A DNA stretch of 8,779 nucleotides from Woeseiaceae bacterium (GTDB lineage Bacteria; Pseudomonadota; Gammaproteobacteria; Steroidobacterales; Woeseiaceae): positions 1 to 8,779 of the forward strand of contig JALHUQ010000075.1 of the NCBI GenBank assembly GCA_022866645.1, in the 5' to 3' direction. A program made the translations under genes and the position numbers. The notes beneath the pieces are model-generated. The model had not been told where the DNA came from. It saw nothing but the letters and a program-made list of their open reading frames with translations, and searched no databases. Positions 1 through 5,613 of this stretch are shown piece after piece; positions within the stretch are counted from its first letter, which is position 1, and each line of letters opens with the position of its first letter.

Positions 1-185
1 GTGGCAGCCTGCCATTGCACGAATTCAGCAGTCGGCTGACCGCCCCGATCATCATTTTGCCGCTCGCAAACCACGACAACAATCAGCACGCCGAGAACGA
101 GAACATACGCCTGTAGAATATATGGGATGCCATGACGGTTTATGGCGCCGTCCTCGCCAGCTTCGGCGATTCGCTCGCGCCCTAA
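1..185 (+). pseudogene. 3' end of an M20-family metallopeptidase gene with in-frame TAG
   Basis: Read in the frame starting at position 3, the DNA encodes a C-terminal stretch containing ANHDNNQHAENENIRL. This strongly resembles the end of M20/M25/M40 zinc peptidases, whose conserved His-x-x-Asn-Glu region helps bind the metal. The frame is then cut by TAG at 114-116. Directly after it, in the same frame, the sequence continues NIWDAMTVYGAVLASFGDSL and ends at TAA 183-185. That tail matches the family's usual ending (a residue, often Gln, followed by NLWDGI..YAA). One CAG-to-TAG change would explain it. The product therefore lacks its last 22 residues unless the amber codon is read through or is a sequencing error. 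The 5' part lies outside the window. The gene converges on the antiporter, with 18 bases between the two stop codons and no terminator visible. Family assignment is fairly sure; loss of function is not. Confidence 0.72.
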
Positions 186-203
186 GGTTGGCTTTCGCTG
201 CGC

Positions 204-1973
204 CTAGGTTATTGGCCTGTCGCGTCGCAGCAGCGATTCAAGTTCTGCTGCGGTATCTTTTGTCGATTGGATGAGCATTTCTTCCGATTCATGTATCGCG
301 TATTGCTCCAGCAATAACTGCTCGTCACGTTTGCTAAAAGTATCAACGAGATGTTTCGCGTCCTCCGGTGTTTGACCAAGGTCCGTCAATATCTGTTCCG
401 ACATGGCGAGGCTGGTTAACAGCGTTTCGCGAAATATATGTTTAACTCCGATGTCCATCAACTTGTGTACATGACGTCGATTTCGTGCCCGTGCGATAAT
501 TTTCAGGTGTGGGAAATGCCGTGTAACGGCCTCGGCGATCTTGATCGACTCTTCGATATTGGAAACTGCGAGGACAAATATCTTTGCGTGTTCCGCGCCT
601 GCAGCACGCAATAAATCGAGCCGCGACGCATCTCCGTAGTGTACGGTTGCCCCATAGCGCCGCACGAATTCGACCTGCCCTGAATCTCGCTCCAATGCTG
701 TGAAAGATTTGCCGACGATGTTCAACATACGGCCAACGATCTGGCCCACCCGCCCGAATCCCACGATCAATACCTCGTGGTGACTGTCGACCGGGACGTC
801 GAATACCGGTTCGACCGGCTTGTTGACTTTCCCTCCCGCAAATTCCGCGGCCGCATAAACGAACGGTGTCATTAACATTGACAAAGCGACTGCAAGTACC
901 AGCTCATCGATGAGTGACTGAGGCAATACAGACTCGCTGGCTGCGATAGCAAGCAAAACGAAAGCGAACTCGCCACCCTGAGCGAGAACTGCCGCGAGCT
1001 TTAGCGCTGCCGCTCGATCGCACATTCCGAAGAGTCGGGCCAGCGGAAAAAGTATCAGCGCCTTTATCGCCATCAGCAGCAGAACTATCGAGATGACGTG
1101 TTGCGGGACATCCAGCAGCAAGCCGATGTTGACCGACATGCCGACCGCAATGAAGAAGAGTCCCAGCAGCAATCCTTTGAAAGATGCAATGTCAGCCTCC
1201 AACTGATGCCGGAATTCTGACTCGGCGAGCATCATGCCAGCGATGAAGGAGCCAAGAACCATCGACATTCCGGCGACTTCCATCAGCAACGCCGCGCCGA
1301 TGACAACCAGCAAAGCTGTAGCCGTAAAGATTTCCGGAATGCCGGACCGTGCGGCGATTTTGAGTACCGGCGTCAGTAAATAACGCCCGCTGATGACAAG
1401 CCCGCCGATAGTCGCGGCCATCAGGCCGATTTGTGCGAGTCCGATACCGTCATCGAGTGAGGCGCTGACGCCGAGCAGCGGCAACACGGCGATTAATGGT
1501 ATCGCGGCCAGGTCCTGGAAAAGCAGGATAGAAAATGCGGCCCGGCCGTGACTGGCGCTGAGTTGTTTCTTTTCAGACAGCATTTGTAATACGAAAGCAG
1601 TAGAGGACAGCGCAAGTATCAAGCCGGTCACGATGGCGGCGTTTTTGTCGAAACCGCTTGCCCAGGCGACCAATGCAATCGCCGCCGAAGTAACGATGAC
1701 CTGTGCAGCGCCAAGTCCGAAGACCATTCGACGCATTACCCACAGTCTCGACGGCTTGAGTTCGAGTCCGACGATGAACAGCAGGAACACCACGCCCAGC
1801 TCGGCGAAGTGAATTATGTGGTCCGCATCGTTTACGAACGAGAAGCCGAATGGGCCGATGATGATCCCGGCCGCCAGGTAGCCAAGCACTGAGCCGAGGC
1901 CAAGGCGCCGGCTAAGGGGTACCGCAATCACCGCGGCTAACAGGTAGATCAGGGACTCGGCAAGCAGGGTCAT
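204..1973 (-). CDS. Kef-type K+/H+ antiporter (CPA2 family, TrkA-N domain)
   Basis: This is a predicted inner-membrane potassium efflux / proton antiporter of 589 residues, close to E. coli KefB/KefC (about 600-620). Residues 1-375 form a Na_H_Exchanger domain with about 12 hydrophobic segments and a conserved FQD motif (152-154). HQLEADIASFKG (256-267) corresponds to the KefC HALESDI regulatory loop. Residues 398-525 form a cytoplasmic TrkA-N/RCK domain with a Rossmann GFGRVG (405-410). The Kef-like C-terminal part (RET..SL.M...L..LG) follows. In KefB/C this region binds glutathione and NAD(H) and gates efflux during electrophile stress; I cannot confirm the glutathione pocket here. I chose the ATG at 1973 because the hydrophobic domain begins there. 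The 61 residues available upstream are arginine-rich and unlike the family. No KefF/KefG ancillary gene is adjacent. It is transcribed alone, divergent from the hydrolase gene. Confidence 0.93.
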   Translation of the reverse strand: MTLLAESLIYLLAAVIAVPLSRRLGLGSVLGYLAAGIIIGPFGFSFVNDADHIIHFAELGVVFLLFIVGLELKPSRLWVMRRMVFGLGAAQVIVTSAAIALVAWASGFDKNAAIVTGLILALSSTAFVLQMLSEKKQLSASHGRAAFSILLFQDLAAIPLIAVLPLLGVSASLDDGIGLAQIGLMAATIGGLVISGRYLLTPVLKIAARSGIPEIFTATALLVVIGAALLMEVAGMSMVLGSFIAGMMLAESEFRHQLEADIASFKGLLLGLFFIAVGMSVNIGLLLDVPQHVISIVLLLMAIKALILFPLARLFGMCDRAAALKLAAVLAQGGEFAFVLLAIAASESVLPQSLIDELVLAVALSMLMTPFVYAAAEFAGGKVNKPVEPVFDVPVDSHHEVLIVGFGRVGQIVGRMLNIVGKSFTALERDSGQVEFVRRYGATVHYGDASRLDLLRAAGAEHAKIFVLAVSNIEESIKIAEAVTRHFPHLKIIARARNRRHVHKLMDIGVKHIFRETLLTSLAMSEQILTDLGQTPEDAKHLVDTFSKRDEQLLLEQYAIHESEEMLIQSTKDTAAELESLLRRDRPIT

Positions 1974-2107
1974 TTGAGGTCCATTGGAGGCTTGGGTGAC
2001 ACAGTCTAAGGGAGGCGTCGCAAATCGCCGCAATTTTCTATTACACTTGACCCTACTATGACGCCGCTGGCGGCGGCAATATCGGATCAGTCGGACAGGA
2101 ATCTCGT
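1974..2107. promoter_or_regulatory. Divergent intergenic region between antiporter and hydrolase genes
   Basis: These 134 bases must hold the promoters of both flanking genes. On the plus strand TACTAT (2055-2060) could be a -10 box, but no good -35 sits at the right distance; TTGACC (2047-2052) is too close. On the minus strand TAGACT is a possible -10 with only a poor -35. AGGA at 2097-2100, seven bases before ATG 2108, is a clear ribosome binding site for the hydrolase. No operator-like inverted repeat stands out. Confidence 0.35.
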
Positions 2108-3016
2108 ATGCATAAAGGCAAGCGCCCACACACCGCAGGGCACCTGGCGGCCGCATTTTTGACCTTGACGCTTGTCGCTTGCAATACCGAGCAGGCGACC
2201 ACGGTTGACGCGTCTAAAGAGGCCGCGCTGGCGAATGTTGACGCGATGTCGCGAGAGCATGCCAGGGACACCACCGAGCCCAGCCCCGCTGCCGAAATTG
2301 CCCCTCTCCGGCCGGTGGTTTCGCAGTCTATGGCCTATACGGAGCATCAAGACGAACTGGTCTATGGCTATTTTTCTGCGCCGGCCGATATGTTCGAGCC
2401 GCTGCCGGCGGTCATCATGATCCACGAGTGGTGGGGACTGAACGACAATATTCGCGCTATGGCCGATCGTCTCGCGGGCGAAGGATATATTGTATTTGCC
2501 GTCGATCTGTTCAATGGCAAAGTAGCCACCTCGCCGGGCGAGGCCCGGGTACTGATGACGCAGGCCATCGAAGATCCGGAGGCCGCGAATGAAAACATTC
2601 GCGCCGCCTTCAACTTCGTCAGCTCTACGGCGGGTGCGCCTCGAATTGGAGTCATTGGATGGTGTTTCGGAGGTGGCTGGTCCCTGAATGCTGCGCGGTT
2701 GTTCCCGGAGGAGCTGGATGCGAGCGTCATCTATTACGGGCAGGTAACCGACGACGAGGAGCTGCTTCGCCCCATTGGCGCACCGATTTTGGGGCTGTTC
2801 GGTGCTGAAGATACCGGCATCAACGTCGAGTCTGTCAGGGCATTTGAAGCAGCGCTCGGGCGACTGCGCAAGAACCACGAAGTTCACATTTACCCCGGCG
2901 TGGGCCACGCGTTCGCAAATCCGACCGGCACCAATTACAACGCCGCCGCCGCCGAGGATGCGTGGCGACGAACGCTGGAATTTCTGGATTTGCATTTGTC
3001 GATTGGCGAGACCTGA
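2108..3016 (+). CDS. Dienelactone hydrolase-family lipoprotein (alpha/beta hydrolase)
   Basis: The product is a 302-residue alpha/beta hydrolase of the dienelactone hydrolase family (PF01738). The family's catalytic triad is visible: nucleophile Cys186 in GWCFGGG, Asp235 in GAEDTG and His267 in GVGHAFA. The conserved HEWWGLN (106-112) carries the Glu that in Pseudomonas DLH helps activate the Cys. Unusually for this mostly cytoplasmic family, the N-terminus is a lipoprotein signal: basic residues 3-8, a hydrophobic stretch, then lipobox LVAC with Cys25. Asn26 (not Asp) predicts outer-membrane sorting. A Ser/Thr/Pro/Glu/Ala-rich linker (about 26-70) follows before the domain starts near 75. 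The substrate is unknown; the family hydrolyses lactones and esters. AGGA at 2097-2100 supports the start. The PGPGW-type gene begins 19 bases downstream and is probably co-transcribed. Confidence 0.9.
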   Translation: MHKGKRPHTAGHLAAAFLTLTLVACNTEQATTVDASKEAALANVDAMSREHARDTTEPSPAAEIAPLRPVVSQSMAYTEHQDELVYGYFSAPADMFEPLPAVIMIHEWWGLNDNIRAMADRLAGEGYIVFAVDLFNGKVATSPGEARVLMTQAIEDPEAANENIRAAFNFVSSTAGAPRIGVIGWCFGGGWSLNAARLFPEELDASVIYYGQVTDDEELLRPIGAPILGLFGAEDTGINVESVRAFEAALGRLRKNHEVHIYPGVGHAFANPTGTNYNAAAAEDAWRRTLEFLDLHLSIGET

Positions 3017-3035
3017 GCTGTCCTTCTGTTAGTCC

Positions 3036-3302
3036 ATGATCAAGCGAGCGGTCCACTTCACTTACACGGCCGGACGGCGAATCGTAATAGCCGTCGTGGG
3101 CGTCAGCGTTTTGTTGCTGGGTGTGGTCATGATCGTGACACCCGGACCCGCCATTGTCGTCATACCGTTTGGCCTCGCCATACTCGCGCTTGAGTTTGTG
3201 TGGGCGCGTCAGTGGTTGAAGAAACTTCGGGAGCTAATCAGTCGACGCGGCAGAGAGGGCCGGGCTAAACGAGCCGATGAGTATCACGGAGGCGCGAAAT
3301 AA
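3036..3302 (+). CDS. Small PGPGW-type transmembrane protein
   Basis: This 88-residue membrane protein resembles the putative transmembrane PGPGW family (PF09656). Residues 1-15 are basic. A first hydrophobic helix spans about 17-35, then a TPGPA turn (35-39) where the family normally has PGPGW, then a second helix about 40-56. A very basic tail (60-80, rich in Arg and Lys) suggests both ends face the cytoplasm. The function of the family is unknown. There is no convincing Shine-Dalgarno before ATG 3036, so translation may depend on coupling to the hydrolase gene, which ends 19 bases upstream. The stop TAA (3300-3302) abuts the hairpin at 3305-3334. Confidence 0.8.
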   Translation: MIKRAVHFTYTAGRRIVIAVVGVSVLLLGVVMIVTPGPAIVVIPFGLAILALEFVWARQWLKKLRELISRRGREGRAKRADEYHGGAK

Positions 3303-3334
3303 AAAAGGCGCCGAAGAAGAATCTCCGGCGCCTT
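3299..3334 (-). terminator. Intrinsic terminator for the small minus-strand gene
   Basis: A perfect 9-bp stem, AAGGCGCCG (3305-3313) with CGGCGCCTT (3326-3334), encloses a 12-base loop. Read on the minus strand, the stem runs into six T, then ATTT: a classical intrinsic terminator ending the transcript of the 3471-3608 gene. On the plus strand the hairpin is followed only by TTAAAAGA. It may therefore also stop transcription from the PGPGW-type gene, but less efficiently. Confidence 0.82.
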
Positions 3335-3470
3335 AAAAGATAACGGCAGGGGGGTGCCGCCGGACCGTCCTGGTCCGTTTACTCCCCGGAATCCGTCCGG
3401 TGAGATCCGGGGTCGCTGGCCAGAGCTTCAGGGGGAGAGAGATCTGGCCGACTTACCGCCGGTGGGGTGC
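3335..3470 (-). ncRNA. Structured 3' region: four consecutive hairpins
   Basis: Between the small gene's stop and its terminator the minus-strand transcript can form four separate perfect hairpins. In transcript order they are GGCCAGA/TCTGGCC (3418-3424 with 3443-3449), CCCCGGA/TCCGGGG (3384-3390 with 3406-3412), CGGACC/GGTCCG (3361-3366 with 3372-3377) and CGGCA/TGCCG (3344-3348 with 3355-3359). Loops are C-rich (one is CCCCCC) or carry GGA (AGGAC in the third). I see no open frame worth calling on either strand. It could be a long structured 3' UTR, a processed small RNA, or a protein-binding RNA. It matches no RNA family I recognise. Confidence 0.45.
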
Positions 3471-3608
3471 TTACCTTTGGGCAGAACCGTGAATTTCAAT
3501 TGTGCCCATGTCGCCGGCCAGAGCGTTATTGGCCGCCGCTGTTACGCCGATGAGGATTACCAACGCGCCCAGAAGGGCGAGTACGTTTTCAAAATGCCTG
3601 ATTTTCAT
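3471..3608 (-). CDS. 45-residue signal-peptide-like small protein
   Basis: This small gene is too short for usual ORF cut-offs. Start ATG at 3608-3606 is preceded by AAGGAA (3620-3615) with a 6-base spacer, an excellent ribosome binding site; the stop is TAA at 3473-3471. The 45-residue product begins MKIRHFEN, has a hydrophobic core at about 9-26, then NNALA followed by Gly32. This looks like a Sec signal peptide with a cleavage site after Ala31 (A-L-A), leaving a 14-residue peptide, GDMGTIEIHGSAQR. If uncleaved, it would be a single-pass inner-membrane protein with a short periplasmic tail. Its own sigma-54 promoter, 64-base leader and intrinsic terminator argue that it is real. I recognise no family and assign no function. 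It is divergent from the sigma-54 activator gene and is its most obvious target. Confidence 0.72.
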   Translation of the reverse strand: MKIRHFENVLALLGALVILIGVTAAANNALAGDMGTIEIHGSAQR

Positions 3609-3628
3609 GATCGATTCCTTGGTTTCTG

Positions 3629-3656
3629 GCGGCGCCGCCTGTCCTTGCGGCGCTGC
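3629..3656 (-). promoter_or_regulatory. Leader hairpin in the small-gene 5' UTR
   Basis: On the minus strand GCAGCGCCGC (3656-3647) pairs with GCGGCGCCGC (3638-3629), a 10-bp stem with one G-U pair. The loop is AAGGACAG. It sits just inside the predicted 5' end and 20 bases before the start codon, leaving the AAGGAA ribosome binding site free. The loop GGA plus a second GGA in the ribosome binding site resembles CsrA/RsmA-controlled leaders, although the hairpin may simply protect the 5' end. The stem is seen; its role is inference. Confidence 0.55.
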
Positions 3657-3660
3657 TAAT

Positions 3661-3675
3661 TAGTGAATTTCACTA
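3661..3675. promoter_or_regulatory. 15-bp inverted repeat at the predicted sigma-54 start site
   Basis: TAGTGAA-T-TTCACTA has perfect 7-bp arms around one central base. If the sigma-54 promoter at 3684-3698 fires at about 3672, this dyad spans roughly -4 to +12, where a repressor would block initiation. It is unrelated to the TTACG operators, so a different DNA-binding protein would be implied. No protein can be named from the sequence. Confidence 0.4.
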
Positions 3676-3683
3676 CTCCTATT

Positions 3684-3698
3684 GCATAAGCCGTGCCA
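3684..3698 (-). promoter_or_regulatory. Sigma-54 promoter for the small gene
   Basis: The minus strand reads TTGGCACGGCTTATGCAA. Compared with the consensus TGGCACG-N4-TTGCA, the -24 half is perfect, the GG-to-GC spacing is exact and the -12 half differs by one base (ATGCA). The predicted start is near 3672, giving a 64-base leader to ATG 3608. A sigma-54 activator gene lies immediately upstream on the other strand, and its putative operators are 47-101 bp from the -24 element, a normal distance for an enhancer. Confidence 0.75.
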
Positions 3699-3744
3699 AC
3701 TTCGACTTATCAATGAAAACAACACGTTATCTACAAAACAGCAG

Positions 3745-3799
3745 TTACGAAATTTCGTAAATTACGAAAAATCGTGAGACTTATTACGAAAAACCGTAT
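3745..3799. repeat. Three tandem 16-bp operators, probable activator binding sites
   Basis: Site 1 TTACGAAATTTCGTAA (3745-3760) is a perfect palindrome. Site 2 TTACGAAAAATCGTGA (3762-3777) and site 3 TTACGAAAAACCGTAT (3784-3799) are degenerate copies; all share TTACGAA...CGT. Start-to-start spacing is 17 and 22 bases. Enhancer sites of Fis-type sigma-54 activators are typically dyads of this size. The best site is nearest the sigma-54 promoter. Sites 2 and 3 overlap the activator gene's own likely promoter, suggesting autoregulation. I found no other copy in the window. Confidence 0.68.
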
Positions 3800-3802
3800 A
3801 CA
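3774..3802 (+). promoter_or_regulatory. Candidate sigma-70 promoter of the activator gene
   Basis: GTGAGA (3774-3779) and TATACA (3797-3802) are separated by 17 bases, each matching 4 of 6 consensus positions. Transcription would start near 3809-3811, at or next to the ATG. With no ribosome binding site before 3811, a leaderless transcript is plausible. Operator sites 2 and 3 overlap both boxes. The boxes are weak matches and experimentally untested. Confidence 0.35.
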
Positions 3803-3810
3803 TTCCGGCC

Positions 3811-5613
3811 ATGATCACGCAAGACGACTATCAGTGGCTGTTCCGGAAGTCACCCTCGATGGCCACCTCCATCGCGGAGGATGGCGTCTACCTCGACGTC
3901 AACGACGCCATGCTGAAAAGGCTGGGCTATGCGCGCGAAGAAATGGTCGGCCGCAGCCCTGAGGACTTTACGACACCAGAGAGCGCGGTGCGCGTGCGCG
4001 AAGAGCTACGTCCCGCACTGCGACGCACCGGAAAACTGGAAAACAAACCGATCAGTTTCGTTACAAAATCGGGCGATGTCGTCGATTGCGTTACCAATGC
4101 GATTATTGAATACGATCGGGACGGCCATTTCCTGCGTACGGTCGCGATGTACGCAGAAATATCCGATCAGGCGCGGGCGAACTTCAAATACCGGACCTTG
4201 TATCGCTCGACGCCGGCGATGCTGCACACCGTGGATGGTGATGGATTGCTAATCACAGTGACGGATCACTGGTTACAAAAACTGGGGTACAGGCGAGATG
4301 AAGTTGTCGGTCGACCCATCACGGATTTTTTCAGCCTTCGCGACCGCAAGCACTATGCCGACGGTCGCCTGCGTGCGTTGATCGCCGACGGCGACTTCAA
4401 TAATCTCGAACGGCAGATGGTTACAAAAGACGGAACCGTTCTTGATTTGGTGATGTCGGCGATTTCGAATCGTGACGGTAGTGGCAAGGTCGATATGATG
4501 CTGGTTGCGTCAAAAGATGTAACGGAACGGCGCCGCGCAGAGAGGGAGTTGCGTCGGACCTTGAGCGAGAACGCGCGCTTGCGCGAAGAACTTGAACGTG
4601 AACGTGACTATCTCCGCGAAGAGGTAAACGTTGCGATGAATTTCGGTCACATAGTGGGCACCAGTCCAGCTTTGCGACGCATGATGAAGCGTGTCGAGGC
4701 GGTCGCCGAGACTCCCGCAAGCGTTTTGTTGCAAGGTGAGTCCGGTGTCGGCAAGGAACTGGTCGCACACGCTATTCATATGCAAAGCCCGCGCGCCGAC
4801 GGTCCGCTGGTCAAGGTCAACTGTGCGTCGATTCCGAAGGAGCTATTTGAAAGCGAATTCTTCGGCCACGTCAAAGGCGCGTACACCGGCGCCCATCGGG
4901 ATCGCATCGGCCGCTTTCAGCTTGCCGATGGCGGGACCATTTTTCTCGATGAGGTTGGCGAAATTCCACTGGAGCTGCAGGGAAAGCTGCTGCGGGTTCT
5001 GCAGGAAAGTGAGTTCGAACGTGTTGGCGATGATGTAACTCGCAGTGTCGACGTGCGCGTGATTGCCGCGACCAATCGAAATCTGGAGCAACTTATCGTC
5101 GACGGAGAATTTCGCGAGGATCTGTTCTACAGGCTCAGCGTGTTTCCTGTTGAGGTTCCTCCCTTGCGCGAGCGCGGTGACGACGTTATTCAGTTGGCGC
5201 AGCACTTTCTGGTACAGACATGCAAAGACTTCGGTCGCGACGTTTTGACGCTAACGCGCGCACAATCAGCGAATCTGCGGGCTTACGACTGGCCCGGCAA
5301 CATCCGCGAGCTGAAAAACGTCATTGAACGAGCAGTCATTCTGTCGACCGGCAAAGTTCTGCGTCTGGATCTGTCGATGCTGGGGCTGAAGGTCGATACA
5401 GATGGTACGGCGGAGGTGGCTGTTGCCAACGATGAAATTCTGACCGAGTCGGACATGCGCGACTTTCATAAGAACAATATTGTCCGGGCGCTGAGACGCA
5501 GCAATTGGAAAGTATCGGGCGCCGGTGGAGCGGCCGAGCTACTGGGAATCCGGCCTACAACCCTGGCGGACAGAATTCGTACTATGAAAATCAGAAAGCC
5601 GGCAGTCCACTAG
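3811..5613 (+). CDS. PAS-PAS sigma-54-dependent transcriptional activator (AAA+, Fis HTH)
   Basis: A 600-residue bacterial enhancer-binding protein. Two PAS sensor domains (about 6-115 and 125-238) replace the receiver domain of NtrC-type regulators, so the signal is probably sensed directly in the cytoplasm; the ligand is unknown. A charged coiled coil (about 240-272) leads to the sigma-54 AAA+ domain (about 280-510). This carries Walker A GESGVGKE (309-316), the sigma-54-contacting loop as GAYTGA (356-361, a Tyr variant of GAFTGA), Walker B GGTIFLDE (374-381) and FREDLFYRL (434-442) with the arginine-finger region. The C-terminal Fis-type helix-turn-helix is about 570-594 (AAELLGIRPTTLADRIRTMK). 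The PAS domain begins right after ATG 3811, supporting that start, although no Shine-Dalgarno is visible. The stop overlaps the next start by one base. The three operators and divergent sigma-54 promoter upstream are its likely targets. Confidence 0.93.
   Translation: MITQDDYQWLFRKSPSMATSIAEDGVYLDVNDAMLKRLGYAREEMVGRSPEDFTTPESAVRVREELRPALRRTGKLENKPISFVTKSGDVVDCVTNAIIEYDRDGHFLRTVAMYAEISDQARANFKYRTLYRSTPAMLHTVDGDGLLITVTDHWLQKLGYRRDEVVGRPITDFFSLRDRKHYADGRLRALIADGDFNNLERQMVTKDGTVLDLVMSAISNRDGSGKVDMMLVASKDVTERRRAERELRRTLSENARLREELERERDYLREEVNVAMNFGHIVGTSPALRRMMKRVEAVAETPASVLLQGESGVGKELVAHAIHMQSPRADGPLVKVNCASIPKELFESEFFGHVKGAYTGAHRDRIGRFQLADGGTIFLDEVGEIPLELQGKLLRVLQESEFERVGDDVTRSVDVRVIAATNRNLEQLIVDGEFREDLFYRLSVFPVEVPPLRERGDDVIQLAQHFLVQTCKDFGRDVLTLTRAQSANLRAYDWPGNIRELKNVIERAVILSTGKVLRLDLSMLGLKVDTDGTAEVAVANDEILTESDMRDFHKNNIVRALRRSNWKVSGAGGAAELLGIRPTTLADRIRTMKIRKPAVH

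Noticed and set aside
1..203. Open minus-strand frame continuing past the antiporter stop to the window edge, with a hydrophobic patch
   Set aside because: The plus-strand frame matches the M20 peptidase C-terminus. The minus frame has no ATG or ribosome binding site and is its shadow.
1974..2156. 61-residue N-terminal extension of the Kef antiporter
   Set aside because: It is arginine-rich, overlaps the hydrolase gene start and promoter region, and is not part of the family.
2087..2995. Long open frame on the minus strand opposite the hydrolase gene
   Set aside because: The plus-strand frame has a full catalytic triad, lipobox and ribosome binding site. The antisense translation resembles no family and is a codon-bias shadow.
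3354..3659. 101-codon plus-strand frame across the gap before the activator
   Set aside because: It runs antisense to the small gene, its leader and its hairpins, has no ribosome binding site, and encodes an unpatterned Arg/Pro-rich sequence.
3708..3720. Possible IHF site (TATCAA) between operators and sigma-54 promoter
   Set aside because: Only the first half of the consensus matches and the TTR half is missing, though IHF bending would make sense here.
5505..5612. Upstream ATG extending the TVP38/TMEM64 protein by 36 residues
   Set aside because: It would overlap the activator's helix-turn-helix coding region and add a polar stretch absent from the family; GTG 5613 in the TAGTG overlap fits better.
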